This document shows, one piece after another, positions 8,788 through 17,339 of a stretch of DNA of 64,000 bases. The DNA comes from Aurantimicrobium sp. INA4 (GTDB lineage Bacteria; Actinomycetota; Actinomycetes; Actinomycetales; Microbacteriaceae). The notes below the pieces were generated by a model. That model was given only the letters and a program-made list of their open reading frames with translations. It was not told the DNA's origin and made no database searches. How positions within the stretch are numbered: position 1 is the first letter of the stretch; the number at the start of each line of letters is the position of its first letter. The DNA lies in the NCBI RefSeq assembly GCF_027924525.1, contig NZ_AP027040.1:1116001-1180000 (forward strand), written 5' to 3'. The translations under genes were made by a program, and so were the position numbers.

Positions 8788-10170
8788 TTATTGCGGGTTC
8801 GAAAGATCAATGCTTTCACCATGTTCAGGTGCCCGAACATTCCATTTCAACTCGGACGCAATCCGAAAACGCATCCGGTCTGCCGCATCCATTTCACCGT
8901 GTGTGACATAGGTCATTTTTGGGGCACGCGGGGCAGTGTGCATCCAATCCAGGAGCTCATCCGCGTCTGCGTGGCCTGACATGCTCTCAAGCTGAATCAC
9001 CTGCGCGCGAATGGGCACATCTCGACCGTGAATTCTCAGTGAGGTTGCTCCTCCAGCTAAGAGGGCCCCGCGGGTTCCCCCTGCCTGATAGCCAGAGATA
9101 AGTATGAGGTTGTTGGGATCATCCCCGAAAGCAACCAGGTGATGGAGCACGCGACCACCGGTCATCATGCCGGAGGCAGCAATGATAATCATGGGGCCAT
9201 GACGTTCATTGAGCTTCTTCGATTCTTCAACGGTGCCAACCATATGAGCAACGTCATAAACGGCTTCAAATTCGTCAGCGGGAATAGTGTGCTCATCTTG
9301 ATGCTTGTGATACATCCGTGTTGCACTCGCCGCCATGGGGCTGTTGACATAGATAGGTACGCGAGGAATCTCGCCACGATCCATCAAACGCCAGATATGA
9401 AGCATCAGTCCCTGAGTTCTTCCCACGGCAAAGGCGGGAATTACAACGACACCGCCACGATCAAGCGTGGGCTTGAGTGCAGGGCCAAGTTCTTTCTCGG
9501 GATCGATATTGGGGTGACTGCGATTACCGTACGTGGATTCAGTAATGAGAATGTCTGCACCCTCAAATGCACGTGGAGGTTTCATCAGCGGGTCATGCTG
9601 CCGTCCCATATCTCCCGTGAAATGCAGGCTGGTTCCAGCAACCTCGATGTGCAATTGGGATGCACCCAAAATATGTCCTGCGGGAAGGAAAGTGGCCTTC
9701 ACACCTGGGACAACCTCGAGTACTTCATCAAACTCTGCAGTACGGAACTGTGACAGGGCCTGTTCCACATCTTGCACCGTATAGAGAGGCTTTGGTGGGG
9801 TGTGCTTGGAATACCCCTTCCTGGCGGCATGGGTAGCCTCTTCTTCCAAGAGGTGGGCACTGTCTGGAAGCAAAATGGAACACAACTCTGCAGTTCCTGT
9901 TGTGGCGATGATGTTACCGCGGAAACCATCACGCACGAGCGCGGGAACATATCCTGAATGGTCCAAGTGTGCGTGGCTAAGCAAGACCACATCAATGGTG
10001 TCAGGCGGCACTGGGAAGGGCTCGCGGTTACGTTCGCGTAAAGACTTGTATCCCTGAAACAGGCCACAATCGACCAGAATGCGTTTGCCACCGGTTTCAA
10101 TCAGGTACTTACTTCCGGTAACCGTCTCAGTTCCCCCAAGAAAGCGCAGTGTGTGTTCAGGCTTTGTCAT
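8788..10170 (-). CDS. Beta-CASP metallo-beta-lactamase-fold RNase (CPSF/RNase J-like)
   Basis: The 460-residue protein starts at ATG 10170 (MTKPEHTLRFLGGTETVTGSK). It carries the zinc-binding HAHLDHSGYVP motif (His66, His68, Asp70, His71) and LHFTGDMGRQ. The beta-CASP motifs include GMMTGGRVLHHL and SGHADADELLDW, and VTHGE lies near the end. YSH1/CPSF73-like bacterial enzymes are exonucleases or endonucleases acting on RNA. A 37-residue N-terminal extension is open in frame, but it would read across the initiator tRNA and is rejected. It is divergent from the tRNA gene. Confidence 0.9.
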   Translation of the reverse strand: MTKPEHTLRFLGGTETVTGSKYLIETGGKRILVDCGLFQGYKSLRERNREPFPVPPDTIDVVLLSHAHLDHSGYVPALVRDGFRGNIIATTGTAELCSILLPDSAHLLEEEATHAARKGYSKHTPPKPLYTVQDVEQALSQFRTAEFDEVLEVVPGVKATFLPAGHILGASQLHIEVAGTSLHFTGDMGRQHDPLMKPPRAFEGADILITESTYGNRSHPNIDPEKELGPALKPTLDRGGVVVIPAFAVGRTQGLMLHIWRLMDRGEIPRVPIYVNSPMAASATRMYHKHQDEHTIPADEFEAVYDVAHMVGTVEESKKLNERHGPMIIIAASGMMTGGRVLHHLVAFGDDPNNLILISGYQAGGTRGALLAGGATSLRIHGRDVPIRAQVIQLESMSGHADADELLDWMHTAPRAPKMTYVTHGEMDAADRMRFRIASELKWNVRAPEHGESIDLSNPQ

Positions 10171-10244
10171 AACTTTCACACTACGCCTGTGGTGCTGGCC
10201 GTGGTCTGTGGACCTTCCGGACCGTGGTAAAGTTGAACAACCGA

Positions 10245-10318
10245 CGCGGGGTGGAGCAGCTCGGTAGCTCGCTGGGCTCATAACCCAGAGGTCGCAGGTT
10301 CAAATCCTGTCCCCGCAA
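10245..10318 (+). tRNA. Initiator tRNA-fMet (CAT)
   Basis: A complete 74-nt cloverleaf. The acceptor arms CGCGGGG/CCCCGCA carry the C1-A72 mismatch of bacterial initiators. The anticodon stem CTGGG/CCCAG has three consecutive G:C pairs next to the loop, with anticodon CAT. The T-arm is GCAGGTTCAAATCCTGT. The discriminator is A; the CCA end is not encoded. A hairpin terminator follows immediately. Confidence 0.97.
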
Positions 10319-10325
10319 CAAAAAG

Positions 10326-10364
10326 AGAATGCCCTTCCGGTTTGGAAGGGCATTCTTATTTTTG
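10326..10364 (+). terminator. Rho-independent terminator of the initiator tRNA
   Basis: A perfect 13-bp stem (AGAATGCCCTTCC with GGAAGGGCATTCT), a 5-nt loop, and the T-rich tail TATTTTTG. It lies 7 nt after the tRNA and ends 20 nt before the hisN start. Confidence 0.92.
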
Positions 10365-10384
10365 AAGCCGGGTATCGTGGAAGC

Positions 10385-11284
10385 GTGACCAGAAGCCACT
10401 ACACCCTCAATGAAGACCTCCAGCTCGCCTTGCAACTAGCTGATGCCGCTGATGAGATTTCTCGCGCACGCTATCTCGCCCTCGATCTCGAGGTGACGAC
10501 GAAGCCAGATAAGACTCCTGTCACTGATGCAGATCGCGCTGTGGAAAAAGCCATTATCGACATTCTTGCTCGCGAGCGCGGCTCGGACTACATGCTGGGT
10601 GAAGAGTTTGGTGAACAAGAAGGAACCGTTTCTGAACACCCCACTGCAACGGCAGATCATCCTCACCGCCAGTGGATCATTGACCCTATTGACGGGACGT
10701 CGAACTTCTTGCGCGGTGTTCCTGTCTGGGCAACTCTGATTGCCCTTGCCATCGATGGCGAACCTGTGCTGGGCGTGGTGAGTGCACCTGCTTTGGGCAA
10801 ACGTTGGTGGGGCTCAAAGGGTAATGGTGCGTGGGTTGATGAATCTCACGACCCTCTGGCAAACATTCCCCTCCCCGATGATCTCGCCAATGTTCTCGAG
10901 CAACCTATGGTTGCCGTGGCAGAACCTCGCCGTCTCGAAGTTTCGGGAGTATCTAAGCTCGCTGATGCCAGCATCAGCTACAACTCGTTGCAGCAATGGG
11001 ACCAGGCAGGCTACCTGGATGAGCTCGTTGGGCTCAGCCGGAAAGTGTGGCGTACTCGCGCCTACGGTGACATGTGGTCTTACATGATGGTTGCCGAGGG
11101 CATCTTGGATGTAGCGGGAGAGTTTGATCTCAAGCCGTATGACATGGCTGCTTTGATGCCGATTGTGACTGAAGCAGGTGGGACTTTCACCTCTATCGAT
11201 GGCCACGCGGATGTCTGGCACGGGAGTGCTTTAGCTACCAATGGTGCTCTTCACGCTGCCGTGCTTGCTGAGCTAGCTCGCTAG
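10385..11284 (+). CDS. hisN: Histidinol-phosphatase, inositol-monophosphatase fold
   Basis: The 299-residue protein belongs to the Mg2+-dependent inositol monophosphatase superfamily. Metal site residues are visible in GEEFGEQEG (Glu), IDPIDGTSNFLRG (Asp, Asp) and FDLKPYDMAAL (Asp). The close spacing and the RGVPVWATLIAL stretch are typical of actinobacterial HisN, which removes phosphate from L-histidinol-phosphate in histidine biosynthesis. Other superfamily activities (inositol phosphatase, FBPase, CysQ) cannot be excluded. The start is GTG at 10385, after the tRNA terminator. It is convergent with the DUF2236 gene, overlapping by 12 nt. Confidence 0.82.
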   Translation: MTRSHYTLNEDLQLALQLADAADEISRARYLALDLEVTTKPDKTPVTDADRAVEKAIIDILARERGSDYMLGEEFGEQEGTVSEHPTATADHPHRQWIIDPIDGTSNFLRGVPVWATLIALAIDGEPVLGVVSAPALGKRWWGSKGNGAWVDESHDPLANIPLPDDLANVLEQPMVAVAEPRRLEVSGVSKLADASISYNSLQQWDQAGYLDELVGLSRKVWRTRAYGDMWSYMMVAEGILDVAGEFDLKPYDMAALMPIVTEAGGTFTSIDGHADVWHGSALATNGALHAAVLAELAR

Positions 11285-12181
11285 TTTTCCTTCAGCTTCC
11301 AAACGGGCAATTCGGGTACGAGCTGCATCCTCTGAGGTTGAGGAGGGTCCCAATAACGATCTCAGCATTTTCAAAATGACTCCGGTGAGCCAGGATGCTG
11401 GCCACCAGGGTTTCTTCAGGCCTAAAATCTGACGGTATTCGTCGGGGATGCTTTCCACTGCCCCAGCAAACATGATGCGATAAAAAGGCATCATGCTGCG
11501 ACGTAATGGTGGCTTACGCAAGAAAGCAATTGTTTCCTCAACGCGTTCGTCATGCTTGAGCACACCATCGGTGTTGAACTTGTGCAATGCAGCAATAAGT
11601 TCTTTCTCCGAGCGCGGTGGATTTGCTACGCCAACGAGCTCTCCTGCGATGGACCATTCAGAAACATACTGGTCAGCACCACCCGGGATAGGGTCTCCCC
11701 AGGCTTGGTGACAGCCCAAGAAGGCGTCCGTAAAGACCACATGCACCCAATACAACAGCTCTGGATCACCTGCGGAGTATGTGCGCTCGACACCTTGAGC
11801 GTCGATGTAAGTGCCTTTCACGCGATCGTGGAACTTAGCCACCCGGGAAGATTCGTGTTCAGCGAGCTGAGTGTCGCCAAAGGTGACCGTGATGAGCCAC
11901 TGAATTGTCCCTGCCAGACGCCCCAAGGGGTCTTCTTTGTAGCGTGACCAGTCGTGAACTCCAGCCATGGCGCCCGGGTGCAGTGTTTGCATAAGCAAGG
12001 CCCGAATACCGGCAACCATGGTTGGCATGCCACCGTGCACTGCCCACGATGCTGATCCTGGGCCAAAGAAACCGACATCGTCGCCATCTTCGATGTTCTT
12101 CACCCAATAGGGTGTGCCCTGCGTATCCCCGGAGAAGGTCTCCAGCAGATGCGAACGGATACTTTCGCTAAACCGACTCAT
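11273..12181 (-). CDS. DUF2236/MpaB-like oxygenase family protein
   Basis: The 302-residue protein matches the DUF2236 (MpaB/latex-clearing-protein-like) fold by several motifs. These are FFGPGSASWAVHGGMP near residue 38, LLMQTLHPGAMAGVHDWSRYKEDPLGRLAGT, and WVHVVFTDAFL. Characterised relatives include haem-dependent rubber oxygenase Lcp and putative oxygenases of secondary metabolism; most bacterial members are uncharacterised. Its start overlaps the flavin-reductase stop by 4 nt (ATGA), so the two are translationally coupled and may form a redox pair. The substrate is unknown. Confidence 0.78.
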   Translation of the reverse strand: MSRFSESIRSHLLETFSGDTQGTPYWVKNIEDGDDVGFFGPGSASWAVHGGMPTMVAGIRALLMQTLHPGAMAGVHDWSRYKEDPLGRLAGTIQWLITVTFGDTQLAEHESSRVAKFHDRVKGTYIDAQGVERTYSAGDPELLYWVHVVFTDAFLGCHQAWGDPIPGGADQYVSEWSIAGELVGVANPPRSEKELIAALHKFNTDGVLKHDERVEETIAFLRKPPLRRSMMPFYRIMFAGAVESIPDEYRQILGLKKPWWPASWLTGVILKMLRSLLGPSSTSEDAARTRIARLEAEGKLAS

Positions 12182-12774
12182 GCCTCAAGCTTCGAATTGC
12201 TGTCGAGTTTGTGCCAGGTGCGGTTGTGGTACACCAGAGGGTGAGCAGAGCTGGCGTCCAGTTCTGCACTTCCTCCCTCAGGCGTTTTCGCTTCAAGCGC
12301 TTCAATCAAGAACACGGTGGAATTTCCTGCTTTGAGTTTGTTCACTGTCCGGCCTCGAATCCACGCGTGAGCTTCGGAATAGACGGTTTCACCGGTAGGA
12401 AGCTTCTCCAACGGAATGTTTTCTGGGAAGCGATTGGCCCCACTGGTTGCGGCGAGTTTGGCCAGGTGGAGTTGGCCAGCACCTAAGAGATGAATAACGA
12501 CAGTCTTTGCTTCGGTGATGGTTGGTGTTGCAGAAGATTGCGCTGAGGCGGAGAAGACCAGCAGGGGTGGTTCTGCACTGACGGAAAACACACTGGTGAC
12601 CGTCATTGCCACAGGTCCGTTGCCCGCATCAGCGGTGACGATAGCTACACCAGCTGGGTGGTTGCGGAAAGCAAGCTTGAACTCATCAGCAGAGAGCACC
12701 TCAACATCATGGGGTGGGTCGATAATGCCGTCGTGAATTATCGGCAAGTTCTCTGAGGGCATACTGTGAGTCAT
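12178..12774 (-). CDS. Flavin reductase domain protein
   Basis: The 198-residue protein belongs to the FMN-binding split-barrel flavin reductase family. It has FRNHPAGVAIVTADAGNGPVA at about residues 35-55, VTSVFSVSAEPPLLVFSAS, and the later GANRFPENIPLEK region. Such proteins reduce FMN or FAD with NAD(P)H, often to supply a partner oxygenase. It overlaps the DUF2236 gene by 4 nt, which makes that protein the obvious candidate partner. It is divergent from glutathione peroxidase (45-bp gap), so both may respond to oxidative or redox cues. Confidence 0.87.
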   Translation of the reverse strand: MTHSMPSENLPIIHDGIIDPPHDVEVLSADEFKLAFRNHPAGVAIVTADAGNGPVAMTVTSVFSVSAEPPLLVFSASAQSSATPTITEAKTVVIHLLGAGQLHLAKLAATSGANRFPENIPLEKLPTGETVYSEAHAWIRGRTVNKLKAGNSTVFLIEALEAKTPEGGSAELDASSAHPLVYHNRTWHKLDSNSKLEA

Positions 12775-12819
12775 AGTTTCTCCATTGTTTCACTGTTCAC
12801 ACAGAGCTAGCCTGTAAAT

Positions 12820-13302
12820 ATGAGCCTCAACGACATAGCCTTGACCACTCTTGATGGAAAACCCACAACGTTCGGAGCTTATTCCGACAAAGTTGTCTTG
12901 GTGGTGAACGTTGCTTCCCGATGTGGACTTTCACCCCAATACCAGCAGCTTGAGGAACTTCAAGAGAAATATGGTTCTCGCGGTTTCACCGTACTGGGAG
13001 TGCCTTCTAACCAGTTTTTGCAAGAGCTCAAGACGAGTGATGACATAGCTGAGTACTGCTCCACCACGTGGGGTGTGACCTTCCCCATGACGGAGAAGGT
13101 CAGTGTCAACGGGCGCAAACGCCATCCGCTTTATGTTGAACTTGTCAAAGCCAAGGACGCATCTGGCAAAGCAGGTCCTGTGATGTGGAACTTTGAAAAA
13201 TTCCTTGTTCTTCCTTCTGGCGAGATAAAGCGCTTCCGCCCCACCACTAAACCAGATGATCCTGCCATCATCGCGGCCATCGAAGCTGCGCTACCGCAGT
13301 AA
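12820..13302 (+). CDS. Glutathione peroxidase family (thiol peroxidase), Cys type
   Basis: The 160-residue enzyme has the peroxidatic Cys35 in NVASRCGLSPQYQQLEEL. The other catalytic residues are Gln65 (GVPSNQF) and Trp123 (GPVMWNFEKFLV). Asn124 completes the catalytic tetrad. Cysteine replaces selenocysteine, as in most bacteria. Cys80 may be the resolving residue. Such enzymes reduce hydroperoxides, usually with thioredoxin rather than glutathione; actinobacteria generally lack glutathione. It is a monocistronic gene ending at a strong hairpin. Confidence 0.93.
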   Translation: MSLNDIALTTLDGKPTTFGAYSDKVVLVVNVASRCGLSPQYQQLEELQEKYGSRGFTVLGVPSNQFLQELKTSDDIAEYCSTTWGVTFPMTEKVSVNGRKRHPLYVELVKAKDASGKAGPVMWNFEKFLVLPSGEIKRFRPTTKPDDPAIIAAIEAALPQ

Positions 13303-13320
13303 AAAACCTTTTCTCAACAG

Positions 13321-13351
13321 GTGAGCCCCCGAGCAATGCTCGGGGGCTCAC
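13321..13351. terminator. Bidirectional hairpin terminator
   Basis: A perfect 14-bp GC-rich stem (GTGAGCCCCCGAGC with GCTCGGGGGCTCAC) and a 3-nt loop. It lies between the convergent glutathione-peroxidase and 2OG-oxygenase-like genes and can serve both. Confidence 0.85.
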
Positions 13352-13370
13352 TAATGTTACGAGCGAAGAA

Positions 13371-14156
13371 TTACATCTTCTCCGCTTCAGGGTCTTTCAC
13401 GCCTTCTTCGACAATGCCCTGGGCAAGAAGTGCCAAACGGCGCTCTTCGAGACGACGTTCGAACTCCTTCTGGCCCGCAGCAATGAAGTCCGCATCAAGT
13501 GGGTAGTTCTCAACACGAGGCTTACCGTGGTACTTGGAGACGTAAGCGTCAAGTTCTGGACCAGATTCCCATGAGGTGATCAGGCAGTAACGTGGCTCGT
13601 CACCCTGGTGCCACACGGCATGCCAGAAGCGCTGAGTGTCTACAATCAGCTGGGCACCTGCAGGAAGAGGAATACGAATCTCGGTCGAAGGGTCCAAACG
13701 GTCTTCGCGCAAAATCATCATCGAGTCTGGGTTGTCAGAGAGGTTGAAGAATCCACGAACAATCCAGCCGGTTCCGTCTGGGTTGAGACGGTTGTTGTCG
13801 TCCTGGTGCATGTTGTACAAGGCGTCAGAGTACTTGTTGGGCTGAAGCTCAATCACACGGCAACGGCCGACGTTAGCTCCGGGCTCCTGTGCACGCTTGG
13901 TGAGGATAGGTGCCTTCTCTACCTGGGAATCAATCCACACACCGTCTTTATCGGTGCGGGGAGGGGTGTGGTTCCAGAAACCATTGCACTCAATCTCACC
14001 AAAGGCAGAAGCCAGTGGAGCGAAACGAGTAACGCCCGAAGACCTCCAGTCGACATACTCAATGTCGAGCCATTCCTTCGGGTCAGCGGCCTGGTCGTAG
14101 CTGTCGAGAACGACATAACCAGTTTCTTCGAATGCCTTGAGGCGGTTGTATCCCAT
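13371..14156 (-). CDS. Putative 2-oxoglutarate/Fe(II) oxygenase-like protein
   Basis: The 261-residue protein starts MGYNRLKAFEETGYVVLDSY at ATG 14156, behind an AAAGGGA ribosome-binding site. The 176 further codons open upstream are not coding. A double-stranded beta-helix iron site is suggested by YNMHQDDNNRL (His117, Asp119), TQRFWHAVWHQGDEPRY (His179 or His183 as the distal ligand) and Arg189 as a 2-oxoglutarate anchor. This H-x-D...H...R order fits non-haem iron oxygenases, but family membership is inferred from motif spacing only. It stands alone between two promoters' worth of space and is divergent from a glycosyltransferase. I do not recognise a specific function. Confidence 0.6.
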   Translation of the reverse strand: MGYNRLKAFEETGYVVLDSYDQAADPKEWLDIEYVDWRSSGVTRFAPLASAFGEIECNGFWNHTPPRTDKDGVWIDSQVEKAPILTKRAQEPGANVGRCRVIELQPNKYSDALYNMHQDDNNRLNPDGTGWIVRGFFNLSDNPDSMMILREDRLDPSTEIRIPLPAGAQLIVDTQRFWHAVWHQGDEPRYCLITSWESGPELDAYVSKYHGKPRVENYPLDADFIAAGQKEFERRLEERRLALLAQGIVEEGVKDPEAEKM

Positions 14157-14321
14157 GAGGTGGGTCCCTTTCGTAACGAGCGCACACGTTTTTATACGCT
14201 CAACTACGCCCAAAGTACCACTTGGGATGCCGTGGGATGTAGCCCCACACCGGCGTATTTTTAGCGAAATGAGGCCCCGGGCTTCACGAGCGAAGAAGGT
14301 GACCTCCGGTAACCTTGGCTT

Positions 14322-15296
14322 ATGCCTCCGAAGAAGAAACCAGTTGTCACCATCCTGGTTCCCATGTACAACGAGGAACTGGTTCTTCCACTTCTTTTCG
14401 ATGAGCTCAACAGGGTAACTGGCGGCATCACAGACTGTGATTTTGTCTACCTTTTTGTTGATGACGGATCCAAAGATGCCTCCGTCAGCATCGTGAAAAA
14501 CTACGCTTCCCAGGATTCCCGTGTTCGCTATCTCGCTTTGAGTAGAAACTTCGGCAAGGAAAAGGCTCTGCTGGCAGGATTTGACCATGTCGACTCTGAT
14601 GCCGTGATCGTTATCGATGCCGACCTGCAGGATCCCCCTGAACTCATCCCCGAAATGATTGCGCTCTGGAAACAGGGCTACCAAGACGTCTATGCCAAGC
14701 GCATCAACCGTCGTGGAGAGACGTGGCTGAAAAAGGTCACCTCAAGGATGTACTACCGTCTACTTCAAACAACGACGAGGATTGAGATCCAGCCCGATAC
14801 TGGTGACTTCCGTCTGCTGGACCGAGCGTGCATCGATGCTCTCAAGCAATTTAGGGAAACTGAACGGAACACCAAAGCGCTGTTCTCCTGGATTGGTTTC
14901 CGCAAATACGCCATCGAATACGACCGCGCTCCACGGGCTGCGGGAAAAACTAAGTTCAACTACTTCCGTTTATTCAACCTAGCTATCGATGGGCTTACCT
15001 CCTTCACGACCACTCCTTTGCGTGTGGCAGGCGTGCTCGGATTCTTGGTCTCCCTGATTGCATTTATTTACTTGCTGCAAGTGATCATCAAAAACATCAT
15101 CTACGGCCCTGATGTTTCCGGTTATCCCTCGACTATGGCGACAATCCTGTTCTTAGGTGGTGTTCAACTGATGTCTTTGGGAATTATTGGCGAATACATT
15201 GGCAAGATTTTCAACGAAACCAAGAACCGTCCCACCTACCTAGTGGGAGAGAACAACCTGAACACTGAGCCTGCTCGCGGTTCGCGTAAAAAGTGA
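14322..15296 (+). CDS. GtrB-like polyprenyl-phosphate glycosyltransferase (GT2)
   Basis: The 324-residue protein has an N-terminal GT-A domain: VTILVPMYNEE, the nucleotide motif VDDGS (46-50) and the DxD-containing DADLQDPPEL (99-106). Two C-terminal membrane helices (about residues 230-255 and 270-292) fit the GtrB/DPM1 group. These enzymes load a sugar from UDP- or GDP-sugar onto undecaprenyl phosphate at the inner leaflet. It overlaps the GtrA gene by 4 nt and is followed by a GT-C enzyme. The trio matches the three-component glycan-modification systems (GtrA flips, GtrB loads, GT-C transfers). Confidence 0.92.
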   Translation: MPPKKKPVVTILVPMYNEELVLPLLFDELNRVTGGITDCDFVYLFVDDGSKDASVSIVKNYASQDSRVRYLALSRNFGKEKALLAGFDHVDSDAVIVIDADLQDPPELIPEMIALWKQGYQDVYAKRINRRGETWLKKVTSRMYYRLLQTTTRIEIQPDTGDFRLLDRACIDALKQFRETERNTKALFSWIGFRKYAIEYDRAPRAAGKTKFNYFRLFNLAIDGLTSFTTTPLRVAGVLGFLVSLIAFIYLLQVIIKNIIYGPDVSGYPSTMATILFLGGVQLMSLGIIGEYIGKIFNETKNRPTYLVGENNLNTEPARGSRKK

Positions 15297-15697
15297 AGAA
15301 GTCCACAAAACCGCTGAGGTTTATTCTCGTTGGCATTGCCAACACGGCAATTGATTTCATCGTTCTCCTCAGCTTGACTGCGGTTGGTTTGCCACTGGTG
15401 GTGGCCAACTTTATCTCCACCAGCGTTGCCCTCACTTTTAGCTTCTTCGCCAACCGAAGCTTCACCTTCGGTTCCACAGGCAAAAAGCGGTCCCAGGCCG
15501 TGCGCTTCCTACTCGTGACCTTGGTGGGGTTGTGGGTTTTGCAACCCATCGTGTTGGTTCTGGCTGTACCCGCATTGGAAGGCATGCTCTCTCGTGAAGC
15601 GAGCATTGTGGTAGCCAAATTGATTGCCACCGTCGTTTCGATGGTCTGGAATTACCTTCTCTATGATTCGCTTGTCTTTAGAAAACCTCAGCGTTAG
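15293..15697 (+). CDS. GtrA-like lipid-linked sugar flippase
   Basis: The 134-residue protein has four membrane helices and the GtrA-family motifs RFILVGIANTAIDFIVL near the N-terminus and ALTFSFFANRSFTFG in the middle. The last helix ends WNYLLYDSLVFR. GtrA proteins are thought to flip polyprenyl-phosphate-linked sugars outward. The start is GTG at 15293, inside the GtrB stop (GTGA overlap), which implies coupled translation. It works with the flanking GtrB and GT-C genes. Confidence 0.9.
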   Translation: MKKSTKPLRFILVGIANTAIDFIVLLSLTAVGLPLVVANFISTSVALTFSFFANRSFTFGSTGKKRSQAVRFLLVTLVGLWVLQPIVLVLAVPALEGMLSREASIVVAKLIATVVSMVWNYLLYDSLVFRKPQR

Positions 15698-15727
15698 CGC
15701 CAGCTCCCCTAAGAATGTAAGGACCTC

Positions 15728-17260
15728 GTGAGCACCTCAACCGCCAACTGGACAACATCTAAGTTTGTTGAGTTCTTCACGCGCTCTCCCCTGCGTTTTT
15801 GGATCACACTCATCATGGTTTTTGCCTTAGGGCGCCTGGCTACCTGGGGCTACCCCTTCGATAGTGACCACTGGATTTTCTACTACGTCGGACACAACTG
15901 GATTGTTGACGGTGGGCAACTTTATGTTGATGCGTGGGATCACAAACCACCTCTGATTTTCCTCTACAACGGCGTCATGGCTGCCCTATTGGGTGACAAC
16001 ATCGTTCTGCACCGCATTTGGTTTACCCTCTTTGCCATCGTGGACACGGTGCTGTTCTACTTCGTCACCAAACGCTTTATGCCACAGCTACTGGCAACTA
16101 TTCGCTCCACCGTTGACCCCCAACGTGCTATCCAGCTCACCCTGTTGCTCTATGTCTTCATTCGCAACCTGTCACAGTTTGCCTCGAATGGAAACACCAC
16201 CGAAAACCTCGGCCTAATTTTCCTTCTGGCCATGATCCTGTGTTACCTCAAGTTCTCAGAAAACCGCTCCTGGGGTTGGATTGCGCTCGCCGGTTTCTTT
16301 GCCGCGAACCTGTTCTGGGTCAAAGGCAACCTCATCTTGCTTGGCGGAGTAGTTGGGCTACTTCTCCTCATTCATGGTTGGAAGAAACCACACCTGGTGT
16401 GGCATGTGATTGCCTTTATCGCGCCAATCTTCATCGTGTCAGCTCTCTGGCTGGGATACTTTGCTGCCCAGGGAACCTTCCAAGACTTCATGGTGGCGTC
16501 CTTCTCCTTCTCAGCGAAATATGCTTCAAGTGCCTGGGCTGGAAAAGTCAGTGCCAACATTCTGTTGATTGTGATTACCGCAGCAATGCTGGTGCCTGCG
16601 CTGATTTTCTTTGCAGTGTTCCTACGCGATGTGAAAACCCAGTACCGAACACAGGCATACCAAGTCACCGGGTTGTCTATGCTGGTCGGCCTGGCTTTGA
16701 TTGCAGCGGTCGGCTCGTTCTATAGCTACTACCTCCTCATCATCATGCCCTTCATCACCATCGTGATGATGTACGGATTATTCCGAATGACCTCGTTCAA
16801 GAAGGTCACCAAAGTCCTTCTGACCCTGATATTCATTGGCACGATTGTGGTCAATGGCCTGATTTCTTTGCGTTTCTTGGTCAACAACTACACCGGTGTG
16901 ACCAAGCAGGAAGCCATTGAATACACCGAGGCAGCTCAGTATGTACATGAGCATACGCAGCCAGGTGACAAAGTCTTTGCCTACGACTACGGTGCCACTT
17001 TCTACGAACTAGCTGGCCGCCAATCCGCCAGCAGGTTCATTTCAGCAAGCCACCTGTTGCTTGATTACCGCGACAACTTTGGGTTCGGCTTCAACGACAT
17101 TTTCCTCGCAGAGCTGGAAGAAAATCAGCCTCCCTACATTGTTCTCAACGACCGCTCCACAGACCTGTATTTCACGAACGAACCTGTGGCGAACTACATC
17201 ACCGAAAACTACGAACCGGTGAAGAAGTTTGGTCAGATTGAAGTTCTGCAGCGAAAGTAA
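15728..17260 (+). CDS. GT-C membrane glycosyltransferase (PMT/ArnT-like)
   Basis: The 510-residue protein has about ten membrane helices. The N-terminal region contains a GT-C catalytic loop: YPFDSDHWIFYYVGHNWIVDG, with acidic residues at the first periplasmic loop, and WDHKPPLIFLYNG. This WxHKPPL pattern is typical of PMT_2/ArnT enzymes, which use polyprenyl-phosphate sugars. A soluble-looking C-terminal domain of about 120 residues follows the last helix. Together with the upstream GtrB and GtrA it should transfer a sugar to an extracytoplasmic acceptor (wall polymer, lipid or protein); the acceptor is unknown. Start GTG at 15728, 30 nt after gtrA. Confidence 0.85.
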   Translation: MSTSTANWTTSKFVEFFTRSPLRFWITLIMVFALGRLATWGYPFDSDHWIFYYVGHNWIVDGGQLYVDAWDHKPPLIFLYNGVMAALLGDNIVLHRIWFTLFAIVDTVLFYFVTKRFMPQLLATIRSTVDPQRAIQLTLLLYVFIRNLSQFASNGNTTENLGLIFLLAMILCYLKFSENRSWGWIALAGFFAANLFWVKGNLILLGGVVGLLLLIHGWKKPHLVWHVIAFIAPIFIVSALWLGYFAAQGTFQDFMVASFSFSAKYASSAWAGKVSANILLIVITAAMLVPALIFFAVFLRDVKTQYRTQAYQVTGLSMLVGLALIAAVGSFYSYYLLIIMPFITIVMMYGLFRMTSFKKVTKVLLTLIFIGTIVVNGLISLRFLVNNYTGVTKQEAIEYTEAAQYVHEHTQPGDKVFAYDYGATFYELAGRQSASRFISASHLLLDYRDNFGFGFNDIFLAELEENQPPYIVLNDRSTDLYFTNEPVANYITENYEPVKKFGQIEVLQRK

Positions 17261-17339
17261 CCAGTGACAATCTGGTCCTTCAGATACTTCCTGAAGTGAG
17301 CGAATAGTAAGAGCAAAAACGCTGTGTTGAAATTGACGT

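Noticed and set aside
9139..9753. 204-codon open frame antisense to the beta-CASP nuclease
   Set aside because: Shadow of a conserved metallo-beta-lactamase-fold gene; no start signal or motif.
10171..10281. N-terminal extension of the beta-CASP nuclease
   Set aside because: It would read through the initiator tRNA gene; the family N-terminus begins at 10170.
13371..14684. Longer reading of the 2OG-oxygenase-like gene (437 codons)
   Set aside because: The upstream part overlaps the glycosyltransferase start on the other strand, and the start at 14156 has a good ribosome-binding site.
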